Shown piece after piece: positions 14,185-21,222 of a DNA stretch of 30,304 nt. A program made the position numbers and the translations under genes. The DNA lies in contig CAYVZU010000037.1 of the NCBI GenBank assembly GCA_964455935.1, positions 1-30,304 on the forward strand, in the 5' to 3' direction. The notes beneath the pieces were generated by a model. That model ran no database searches. It was not told the DNA's origin and was given only the letters and a program-made list of their open reading frames with translations. The DNA comes from CAYVZU01 sp964455935. GTDB taxonomy: Bacteria > Fibrobacterota > CAYVZU01. How positions within the stretch are numbered: position 1 is the stretch's first letter; every line of letters begins with the position of its first letter.

Positions 14185-15129
14185 ATGAAGAAACGAGATC
14201 TATTATTGGCTGCGGTGATGGGTGGATTGCTGGGATTGCTCCTCGTTCATCCCTTGACCATGTTAATCACGGAACTCTTTCATTGGCACCCGGAAGAGGG
14301 CTGGTGGCATCTCCATTGGTATGCAATTCCGGATGCTCTCAGACATTCGTTTGGGCGCGCGCATATTCCAAATGCAGCAGCATACTTCATTTTGTCTGCA
14401 ATGCTTGCAGTATCTTGGCGGCATTCGAATCTGGGCTACAGGATTGTTGCGGAGGATGCGCAAAGATTCGCCGCCATCGGCCGCGAAGCCTCGGCCATAT
14501 TGCATGATATCAATAATCCACTTATGGTCATCCGCGGCTTTGGCGAACTTGTCCGCGCGCGCATTAAAGATGCGGAGGTCGTCCGGTATTGTGAAATTAT
14601 AAAATCCAATGCGGACAAGGTCATCGGTCTCATTGCCGAAATTAAAACACTTTCGCAGAGAGAAGGTAAGCTCCTTTTGGCTCGCAAACCCGTTGATTTA
14701 GAATCCCTCATCCGCAGGGCCGCACGGGACCTTGGTCTTCAGTCTCAATTGGAAGTGGAGAGCCGGTTGGCAAACCCGGTTCCGGTGGATGAGATTTATT
14801 TCCAACGCGCAGTCTGGAATCTGCTCAAGAATGCGGATGAGGCTATGCAAGGCCAATTCAACGCCAAGATCGAAATCAGCATGAGCGGTGAAGGTGATAC
14901 GGCGATAATTCAGGTTGCTGATGGCGGCGGAGGCATTCCCGCCGCAATTCGAAAATGCCTGTTCAAACTCGGTTGCAGTCATGGAAAAGAACATGGCACA
15001 GGTCTTGGGCTCTATGTCACCAAGCGCATTATTGATGCGCACGGCGGGTCAATACGATTTGCAGACAGACCCGGTGGTGGAACCGTATTCACTATCCGCC
15101 TGCCTGCTGAAGGCGCCGCATCAATTTGA
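14185..15129 (+). CDS. Orphan sensor histidine kinase with His-rich periplasmic loop
   Basis: A 314-residue kinase with two membrane helices (about 6-28 and 63-78). The short periplasmic loop between them holds six His and several Trp (FHWHPEEGWWHLHW, then RHSFGRAH; His33, 35, 42, 44, 54, 60), an arrangement that could bind a metal ion. The cytoplasmic part has H-box ILHDINNPLM with His107, N-box NLLKNADEAM, the DGGGGIP box and GTGLGLYVTKRI. No response regulator is next to it. The ATG at 14185 gives a clean N-terminus; the ribosome site is weak. It follows the broken YHS gene by about 170 bp. It may feed the NtrC-type regulator upstream or an unlinked partner. Confidence 0.82.
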   Translation: MKKRDLLLAAVMGGLLGLLLVHPLTMLITELFHWHPEEGWWHLHWYAIPDALRHSFGRAHIPNAAAYFILSAMLAVSWRHSNLGYRIVAEDAQRFAAIGREASAILHDINNPLMVIRGFGELVRARIKDAEVVRYCEIIKSNADKVIGLIAEIKTLSQREGKLLLARKPVDLESLIRRAARDLGLQSQLEVESRLANPVPVDEIYFQRAVWNLLKNADEAMQGQFNAKIEISMSGEGDTAIIQVADGGGGIPAAIRKCLFKLGCSHGKEHGTGLGLYVTKRIIDAHGGSIRFADRPGGGTVFTIRLPAEGAASI

Positions 15130-15236
15130 GAAATCCCTGATTCTTGCAGAAAATCGTCAGACCCCATGAAAATCAGATTCGACGTATTACCACATGAACA
15201 TTACGGGCTTTGACCGAAAAGGCACTTTGGCAACAA

Positions 15237-15314
15237 CGCTCGGATACGGCGGCAATTTTTTCTTGCTGGAATCCGAGCGTATTTTGACAAACTTATTCTT
15301 GCTGGAATCCGAGC
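15237..15314. repeat. Inverted repeat and 19-bp direct repeat in a convergent intergenic region
   Basis: CGCTCGGAT (15237-15245) is the exact reverse complement of ATCCGAGCG (15271-15279). Overlapping this, TTCTTGCTGGAATCCGAGC occurs at 15260-15278 and again at 15296-15314, a 36-bp period. The region lies between the convergent kinase and beta-barrel genes, where a two-way terminator would be expected, though neither hairpin has a long T-run. It could also be a small mobile or REP-like remnant. Confidence 0.6.
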
Positions 15315-15368
15315 TTACGAAATCTATCTGAGATTAAGGCCCACGAAGATGGCCGGAGAATAGGGACA

Positions 15369-16121
15369 CTAAAACCATCTGGCAAATCCAAGGCTGATTC
15401 CAAAGTCCGGGCCGCCTTTGTTCAATCCCTTGAATGCGGCTCCTTTGATCGTATATCTCATGCTGAGAACCCGGAAAAAGCCAAAATGGATCTCTTGTGG
15501 ATTCGAGGAACCGGATACAATCGCACGCCTGCCTTCAAACGAAACGCATAGGTCTGTTCGACCAAGCGCCTTCGACATCCCAATGCCGTACAGGTAAAGG
15601 TCATTGTAGTTCAACAGCGGCGGATCCCCGATTTTTGCAGCCCCGGCTATGAAGGATAACTTGAACCTTTTAAGGCGTTGATTCAGCGTCACAAACGCAC
15701 CAAAGTCCGCCTCTCCAGTTCCAAGGCCCTTGTTCTCGTCGGCTGTGGGAAGTTTGGCAGTTAACGCCGCATCCAGCGAGAATCCATGTCTCCTTTCTCT
15801 CAGAAGAATCGCACCCGTCCGCAGTATTACATCGCCAAGGCCCATTTCCGTTCCTGTGTAACCGGCGTTTTGCGTATTGATGAATGTGTAGGGAACCGCT
15901 AAACTGAAATCGTACCGGGACGCGATATATCCTGCAACGGATGATGGATAATACAAATCTGTTCGCGCAGGAGTGCCAAAATCACCGGATTTGTAGTTGC
16001 CGGTCACTTCAAGATACCCACGTCCGCCCTGGGCAAATATCGCGTGGGGAAAAATCGACAGGGCTATTGTTAGCAGGAAAGGAATATATCGGGAGCACGG
16101 ACGCTCGAAAGAACTACACAT
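15369..16121 (-). CDS. Outer-membrane beta-barrel protein, transporter-like
   Basis: A 250-residue exported protein. From the start at 16121 a signal peptide follows (RYIPFLLTIALSIFPHAIFAQ, cleavage after AFA/IFA-type site), then GGRGYLEVTGNY. The rest is made of alternating polar/hydrophobic strands with Gly/Asn turns and ends ISLGFARWF, a terminal Phe typical of proteins inserted by BamA. The segment TGTEMGLGDVILRTG resembles the 'GlGDv.l..k' motif of small outer-membrane transporter families of the MetA-pathway type. Substrate unknown. Start is uncertain: in-frame ATGs at 16166 and 16172 are possible, but they would put a polar stretch before the signal. It ends the minus-strand set with the Met-rich protein, suggesting a metal or envelope-stress role. 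Confidence 0.68.
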   Translation of the reverse strand: MCSSFERPCSRYIPFLLTIALSIFPHAIFAQGGRGYLEVTGNYKSGDFGTPARTDLYYPSSVAGYIASRYDFSLAVPYTFINTQNAGYTGTEMGLGDVILRTGAILLRERRHGFSLDAALTAKLPTADENKGLGTGEADFGAFVTLNQRLKRFKLSFIAGAAKIGDPPLLNYNDLYLYGIGMSKALGRTDLCVSFEGRRAIVSGSSNPQEIHFGFFRVLSMRYTIKGAAFKGLNKGGPDFGISLGFARWF

Positions 16122-16183
16122 GGCGGCTGCGCCCTGTTTTGAGTGGGAGCGCAGCCCCAATGGCATAGTCATCACCGAAGGCT

Positions 16184-16621
16184 TCAATGCTTTCCTTCGT
16201 TCTCCATTTTTTCCATTGCTTGGCTCATGGTTTTCATGCGCTCCTGCATCTTTTTCATGGCCGCCGGGTCGGTTTTCCCTTTGCCCATCTGATCCGCCAT
16301 TTCTTTCATGGTGGTTGACATATCGGTCATCATCTTTGACATCCCCTGCATATGGGCGTTATCCGTCATTCCCTTATGCTCCATATTTTGGGACATCTTT
16401 TGCATCATGTCATTCATCTGTTTCATCATTCCCATCATGTCGCGCATCATTCCCTGGCCCATCATATTATTGTTCATCATCTGCGAGGACTGGTGAGAGC
16501 CCATCATGCCGTCGTGTTTGTGCTCTCCACCCATCATTCCATCTCCGCTTCCTCCGTCCATCTGGGCAAAAGACATTACTGATACGGCCACGGTCATTGC
16601 TGCCGATAGGACTTTTTTCAC
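16184..16621 (-). CDS. Extremely Met-rich periplasmic protein
   Basis: A 145-residue exported protein with about 38 Met (roughly 26%). After the signal peptide (KKVLSAAMTVAVSVMSFAQ) comes a Gly/His/Met region (DGMMGGEHKHDGMMGSHQ), then MM pairs every three to five residues (MMRDMMGMMKQMNDMMQKM), and a helical C-terminal half where Met repeats suggest a Met-lined amphipathic helix. This is a Cu(I)/Ag(I)-type composition. Location and overall helical design recall ZraP/CpxP-like periplasmic chaperones, but no clear LTxxQ motif is seen. The GTG at 16621 follows a strong AAAGGAGGAG ribosome site. It is 17 bp after the gene at 16639-17307 and belongs to the same operon. Confidence 0.8.
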   Translation of the reverse strand: MKKVLSAAMTVAVSVMSFAQMDGGSGDGMMGGEHKHDGMMGSHQSSQMMNNNMMGQGMMRDMMGMMKQMNDMMQKMSQNMEHKGMTDNAHMQGMSKMMTDMSTTMKEMADQMGKGKTDPAAMKKMQERMKTMSQAMEKMENEGKH

Positions 16622-16638
16622 AGGCTCCTCCTTTGCGG

Positions 16639-17307
16639 TTACCTTGGCTGCAGGAAGTTTTCTTCAGATATGTTGCTCACGCGGCGATCCATTCTGACTT
16701 TTAGCGCTTCCGAGAATACTCCAATTGCATGCTTAACGGTCCGTGTGACGATTTCAGCATTCCGATCTTGACCTTTGGGTGACTGAATGTTCCCAAGCTG
16801 AGCTATCTTTTTGCCGCAATACTGATTCAGGAACTCCATTGAACTTATGGCCGCAGCTTTTTTGTTTCCCCATGCAGTCACATGGACAATGCTCGTATCC
16901 ATGGCGATGCTAACCCCGATCTTCAGCTCCGAGCTATCCACAAGCTTCCGATCAAGAAATATGACCGCCCCTATCCGTTGCCCTTTTCGGCCTTGACCTT
17001 GTTTCCAGCCGATCTTGATTCCCATTTCCTCAGGAATTTCAACTGTCCATTCTATATGAGAAGTTCCCACATTATGGTGGCGGGTCGCTTTGGGAACCTC
17101 CGGCGGAGTTTCTCCGCAGAACTTATAAATTCCTTTCATTTGCTCGCTGCCGATCCTGAAGAGCATATCGGTGAAATAGTCCGCTTCAGGAAAGGCCATA
17201 TGCAATTCCTGCTGCGAGGGCATCGATTTTCCGGAGTTGTGTTCTGCTATAGCAAGTCCCACAAAGAGCAAGACCGCACACGCGGTCATAATAGCGTTTC
17301 TTTTCAC
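16639..17307 (-). CDS. Exported protein of unknown function
   Basis: A 222-residue protein with a clear signal peptide (MTACAVLLFVGLAIA, cut before EHNSGK). The mature part has ADYFTDMLFRIGSEQMKGIYKFCGE, then a mixed alpha/beta section with IEWTVEIPEEMG, GAVIFLDRKLVDSS and IVHVTAWGNKKAA, and two Cys (in KFCGE and NQYCGK) that could pair. I do not recognise the family. The GTG start at 17307 has a strong AGGAGGG ribosome site. It is the first gene of the minus-strand set with the Met-rich protein and the beta-barrel, and is divergent from the efflux operon, so the intergenic enhancer sites could serve both directions. I see no sigma-54 element on the minus strand there. Confidence 0.68.
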   Translation of the reverse strand: MKRNAIMTACAVLLFVGLAIAEHNSGKSMPSQQELHMAFPEADYFTDMLFRIGSEQMKGIYKFCGETPPEVPKATRHHNVGTSHIEWTVEIPEEMGIKIGWKQGQGRKGQRIGAVIFLDRKLVDSSELKIGVSIAMDTSIVHVTAWGNKKAAAISSMEFLNQYCGKKIAQLGNIQSPKGQDRNAEIVTRTVKHAIGVFSEALKVRMDRRVSNISEENFLQPR

Positions 17308-17651
17308 AAGACCCTCCTTGTTTTAAAATTTTCCAAGAACCGACACGCGCCCACTTAATAGACCATGCAAGCGCATAGTCCAGAAACGTGGCTTCCCGAA
17401 AAGTATGACAAAAAGCCTCGTAATCGCAAGACCCGTTCGGAGGTTGCGCTGCTGCCGAGATAATTGCGATTGCGATCCGATTTCCCTTCGGTTCCAATGT
17501 CCCCATTGCGGCGCCGATCTGAGTGAGTTCGGCTTGAACTTGGATTCGGATTAATGGACAAAGCGCGTGTCTTATACCGAAATGACATTGGAAACGATTG
17601 CGTAGTTGCGCAGCGGGACAATCATTATCAAGCAATGCGGGTATGGGTTCC
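17308..17651. other. Long intergenic stretch upstream of the enhancer sites
   Basis: About 340 bp between the divergent exported-protein gene and the enhancer. A minus-strand open frame crosses it, but it has no ribosome site, signal or recognisable family and would begin inside the sigma-54 promoter. I see no RNA gene. With the downstream elements, the whole divergent region spans 484 bp. Confidence 0.5.
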
Positions 17652-17698
17652 TGCTTAAAATTCAACAGGCGCAAAGCCGGATCGTTGATATTTCGGCA
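17652..17698 (+). promoter_or_regulatory. Paired dyad sites, predicted activator-binding enhancer (set B)
   Basis: TGCTTAAAATTCAACA at 17652-17667 and CGTTGATATTTCGGCA at 17683-17698 are degenerate versions of the TGCTGA-N4-TCAGCA dyad of set A: two and three arm mismatches respectively. They also start 31 bp apart and lie 87 and 56 bp before the -24 element, matching set A (86 and 55) within one base. Confidence 0.6.
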
Positions 17699-17738
17699 CC
17701 GAACATTGAGAAAACAGCCAAAATAATCTAATTTCGCA

Positions 17739-17754
17739 TGGCACACCTCTCGCA
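17739..17754 (+). promoter_or_regulatory. Sigma-54 promoter of the metal-efflux operon
   Basis: TGGCACACCTCTCGCA has a perfect -24 TGGCAC box and a TCGC -12 box at correct spacing. It differs at one base from the element at 12010-12025. Predicted transcription starts about 27 bp before the ATG at 17792, which has a strong AAAGGAGA ribosome site. Confidence 0.8.
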
Positions 17755-17791
17755 AAGGGCTTAAGTACCTGAAAACAAAAGGAGATAGGAA

Positions 17792-19213
17792 ATGGTCCTG
17801 ACGGTTCTACTTTTGAGTGCGTTAGCCGGAGCAGCAATCCTATTGGAAAAACTTATAGTTCCCCGCTTTGGCGTTGGCGGTGTTCGCAGCACCACAAAGC
17901 GAGAAGCGAGGCTTGTATTGCCAAAGTTCATATCTTTTCCGATGCTCCTTGGAATCCTCATACCTGGATATGCCGACGCCCTGTCGCAAACCGTTTCCCA
18001 ATATGCTCACAATAATCTTCAATTGCAGCAATTGATTGAGGAGGCACTCAAGAACAATCCGCGGCTCAATGCCGGAAGGCTCAAGGCCTCTTCCGCCAAG
18101 GCCGCTTCGCGCGGCGCACGATTTCTCGAAGCGCCCGAGATCGATGTGGAACTGAGAGAAGCGCCCGCACGATCTTTCCCGGATCTTGCGGACAGAATGG
18201 AAACGGATTACTACTTCAAGCAGATGATCCCTTTTCCCGGCAAGCTTTCCACCATGGCAAAAGCCGAAAAAAGCCGGGCCGGGATGTTTGCAGAGGAATC
18301 AAAGGGTCTTGAGCGTAAGGTCATTAGCGATGTCAAAAAGGCCTATTATGAATTGTACTTCCTCCATCGCAGAAATGAAATCAACGAAAGGAACAAAGAA
18401 TCCTTTCGCGACATTCTGGCCGTGGCCAGGATACAGTACGAAACCGGCATGGGCAAGTTTTCCGATGTCCTGAGGGCGGAAACCGAATTGGCCAACTTTT
18501 CAAGTGAAAGCTTGAAAATTACCTCGGAGAGAAAGGGAATGGAGGCGATGCTGAATTCGCTGCTCAACAGACCCGTTGAAAGGGGGATCGGCGTGATTGA
18601 TTCCGTCGAAACTCCGGTTGTCAATCTGTCGTATGAAGATCTGCGGAAAGAGGCGGAGGAGACAAAACCGGAAATCATCGCCATGTCCTACAACGTGAAA
18701 ATGGGGAAATACGACCTCTCAGCCGCGCGGCGCGAATTTCTGCCGGATTTCATGGTCGGGGCCATGGTTATGGACCCCAAAGAGGGGGATAAAACATGGT
18801 CCGCCATGCTGGGGATGAATTTGCCGATTGCGCCATGGTCGTATCCCAAATATCGCTCCAATGCCAAGAAAGCCGAGCACTCATTGAAACAGGCTGAATA
18901 CGATTATGCTGCGATGAAGAGCATGGTTTTTGCCGACATACAAACAACGCTCTCGCAGATGAAATCCAATCAGGATATTGTTGCGCTGCATGCGAAATCG
19001 ATTCTCCCTAGGGCACAGGAAAACTATGCAGCCGTTATGTCTTCCTACAAAACAGGGAAAACGGAATTCATCATGCTCATCGATGCGCTTCAAATGCTGA
19101 CCATGGCACGAATGAACTATTACATGGCAATCATGAATCTATTAAGCAGCCAGGCGGAACTTGAACAGGCGGTTGGCGTCAGCTTGCGGGAAATGCAAGC
19201 ACGGAAATCGTAA
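17792..19213 (+). CDS. TolC-family outer-membrane efflux channel, CusC-like
   Basis: A 473-residue outer-membrane factor of the TolC superfamily, the exit duct of the tripartite pump encoded downstream. It shows two related halves of long alpha-helical coiled-coil: LQQLIEEALKNNPRLNAGRL opens the first repeat and LRKEAEETKPEIIAMSYNV the second, with FKQMIPFPGK and LPDFMVGAMVMDP as strand regions. The N-terminus is odd: it has two hydrophobic stretches, MVLTVLLLSALAGAAILLEK and, after a basic stretch, FISFPMLLGILIPGYADA. The second looks like the real signal peptide, so translation could begin later. The ATG at 17792 has the best ribosome site. It is 17 bp before the CusB-type gene. Confidence 0.88.
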   Translation: MVLTVLLLSALAGAAILLEKLIVPRFGVGGVRSTTKREARLVLPKFISFPMLLGILIPGYADALSQTVSQYAHNNLQLQQLIEEALKNNPRLNAGRLKASSAKAASRGARFLEAPEIDVELREAPARSFPDLADRMETDYYFKQMIPFPGKLSTMAKAEKSRAGMFAEESKGLERKVISDVKKAYYELYFLHRRNEINERNKESFRDILAVARIQYETGMGKFSDVLRAETELANFSSESLKITSERKGMEAMLNSLLNRPVERGIGVIDSVETPVVNLSYEDLRKEAEETKPEIIAMSYNVKMGKYDLSAARREFLPDFMVGAMVMDPKEGDKTWSAMLGMNLPIAPWSYPKYRSNAKKAEHSLKQAEYDYAAMKSMVFADIQTTLSQMKSNQDIVALHAKSILPRAQENYAAVMSSYKTGKTEFIMLIDALQMLTMARMNYYMAIMNLLSSQAELEQAVGVSLREMQARKS

Positions 19214-19230
19214 CCCGGGAGAACAAGAAT

Positions 19231-21222
19231 ATGAATACAACCAAGCAAAAGCTCATACACGCTGCAAAGAAATATTGGATCATCCCCTTGCTGATTGTGG
19301 CCGCATTCTTCATCGGACGGCAAGGCGGCAATGATACAAAACCAGACACTGCGAAAGATGAATTGCACAATCAGGCAAAGGACGCGGCGGGCCTGTGGAC
19401 CTGTTCCATGCATCCCCAAATCAAACTGCCCAAGCCCGGCAAATGCCCGATTTGTTTCATGGATTTGATACCCCTGGAACGCGATTCGGACAACGAATCC
19501 CCAGGGCAACTGACGCTTTCGGAGGAGTCGAAACAACTTGCGGAGATAAGGACAACACCGGTGGTCCGCAAGAATGCTTATACGGACATTCGCATGGTGG
19601 GCAAGATCGACTATGACGAAACAAAGGTGAAAAGAATTACCACCCTTGTTTCGGGCCGAATCGAGCGGATGTATGTCGATTACACCGGAATCTCCGTAAA
19701 AAAAGGCGACCATCTTTTCGATATTTATAGCCCGGAGCTCTATACAACCCAGGCTGAATACCTGCAGGCCTTCAAGTCGGGAAATCAGGAATACCTGTCT
19801 GCCGCGAAGAAGAAGCTCCTGCTCTACGGGATTTTGGAAAGCCAGATCATAAAATTGGAGGAAAAGGGCGTTGCGGAACCCGTCATTACGATTTACTCCC
19901 CCATGAGCGGCACGGTGATCATGAAAGAAGCCATACTGGGCACCTATGTCATGATGGGTATGCCAATCTATACAATTGCCGATCTGTCGAAGGTCTGGGC
20001 AAAACTCGATGCGTATGAATCCGATATCGCCTGGCTCCGCTATGGCCAGAAGTCCGAGTTTACGGTGCAGGCCTTTCCGGGCGAGACCTTTTCCGGACGG
20101 ATTGCCTTTATCGACCCTGTCCTGAATCCGGAGACGCGGACGGTGAAGGTTCGCGTGAACGTGGAAAATCCGAGTTCAAAACTCAAGCCCGATATGCTGG
20201 TGACCGCCGTTGTGAAGCCGAAATTCACGGCAGAGGGCGCGATCGTGGATGAGTCGCTTGCCGAGAAATGGATTTGCCCCATGCATCCGGAAGTCGTTAA
20301 GAACGGGCCGGGGAATTGCGGCATCTGCGATATGCCCCTGGTTAAGAGCGAGAGCCTGGGCTTCGGTAAAATCTCTGCGGCCAGGAAGATGCCTCTGGTT
20401 ATCCCGGCAAGCGCTCCGCTGGTCACCGGAAAGCGCGCCGTGGTGTATGTGGAAGTGAAGGATACGAAAAAACCGACCTATGAAGGCCGTGAAGTGGTAC
20501 TGGGGCCCAAAGCCGGCGATTTCTATATCGTTAAATCAGGGCTTGTGGAGGGCGAAATGGTTGTATCCAACGGTGCCTTCCGCATCGACAGCGAACTCCA
20601 GATTCAGGCAAAACCAAGTCTTATGAATCCGGAGGGCGGCGTTTCCGCTCCGGGGCATCAGCATGGTGCAATGGCAGGCAACCAGGCTGGAAACGCGAAT
20701 GAATCCGGTCACGGGGAAGCGGATGCGAAACTTGGGAAAGTGAATGCGAAGTTCGTCCAATCTCTTGAGCCGGCCTATTCGGCTTACTTCAAGGCGCAGA
20801 ATGCGTTGGCCATCGACAATTTTGCCGTTGCCAAGGAAAGCCTTGCGGATTTGCTCAAGAAGCTGGATCAAGTTGCGATGAACTCGCTGGCGGGAAATGC
20901 GCATGAGAGCTGGATGCTTTTGTCGGGCAAGGTCCGGCACAGCCTGGAGCACCTCGAACATTTCTCCGACATCGCCCAAGTGCGGGAGGCCTTTCGCTCC
21001 GTTTCCTCCGCAATCATCGAAATCCAAAAGAATTTTGGGCATCCAGGGAATCGGCAACATATCGCAGCGTTTTGCCCCATGGCCTTTGGCAACAAAGGCG
21101 GTTCCTGGCTCCAGATGGACAGGAACATCATGAATCCGTTTTTTGGAAAGGCCATGCAGAAATGCGGTGACATAAAGGAGAAATTTGAACCCATTGGCAA
21201 TGGTGGGGGTAGTGAAGAATGA
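19231..21222 (+). CDS. cusB: CusB-type RND periplasmic adaptor with two metal-binding motifs and a C-terminal DUF3347 domain
   Basis: A 663-residue membrane-fusion protein, longer than the usual 400-450. A single N-terminal anchor (WIIPLLIVAAFFIG) is followed by a heavy-metal-binding motif at about 56-85 (CSMHPQI ... GKCPICFMDL). The adaptor core spans about 90-330. A second motif of the same kind lies at 347-375 (CPMHPEVV ... GNCGICDMPL), inserted before the last core segment. After a His/Gly linker, a DUF3347-type helical domain (about 507-655) ends with CPMAFGNKGG, NPFFGKAM and a final Cys-Gly. These Cys/Met/His sites are expected to collect Cu(I)/Ag(I) in the periplasm and hand it to the pump. 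The stop overlaps the CusA start by 4 bp (ATGA). Confidence 0.92.
   Translation: MNTTKQKLIHAAKKYWIIPLLIVAAFFIGRQGGNDTKPDTAKDELHNQAKDAAGLWTCSMHPQIKLPKPGKCPICFMDLIPLERDSDNESPGQLTLSEESKQLAEIRTTPVVRKNAYTDIRMVGKIDYDETKVKRITTLVSGRIERMYVDYTGISVKKGDHLFDIYSPELYTTQAEYLQAFKSGNQEYLSAAKKKLLLYGILESQIIKLEEKGVAEPVITIYSPMSGTVIMKEAILGTYVMMGMPIYTIADLSKVWAKLDAYESDIAWLRYGQKSEFTVQAFPGETFSGRIAFIDPVLNPETRTVKVRVNVENPSSKLKPDMLVTAVVKPKFTAEGAIVDESLAEKWICPMHPEVVKNGPGNCGICDMPLVKSESLGFGKISAARKMPLVIPASAPLVTGKRAVVYVEVKDTKKPTYEGREVVLGPKAGDFYIVKSGLVEGEMVVSNGAFRIDSELQIQAKPSLMNPEGGVSAPGHQHGAMAGNQAGNANESGHGEADAKLGKVNAKFVQSLEPAYSAYFKAQNALAIDNFAVAKESLADLLKKLDQVAMNSLAGNAHESWMLLSGKVRHSLEHLEHFSDIAQVREAFRSVSSAIIEIQKNFGHPGNRQHIAAFCPMAFGNKGGSWLQMDRNIMNPFFGKAMQKCGDIKEKFEPIGNGGGSEE

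Noticed and set aside
13986..14507. A 173-codon plus-strand frame starting just before the end of the YHS gene
   Set aside because: It overlaps the well-supported histidine kinase in another frame and its sequence has no domain character.
15260..15314. Repeat-spacer-repeat that resembles a minimal CRISPR
   Set aside because: There are only two 19-bp repeats with a 17-bp spacer, no cas genes, and an overlapping inverted copy.
17186..17755. A 189-codon minus-strand frame across the divergent intergenic region
   Set aside because: It begins inside the sigma-54 promoter, has no ribosome site or family features, and overlaps the better-supported gene at 16639-17307 in another frame.
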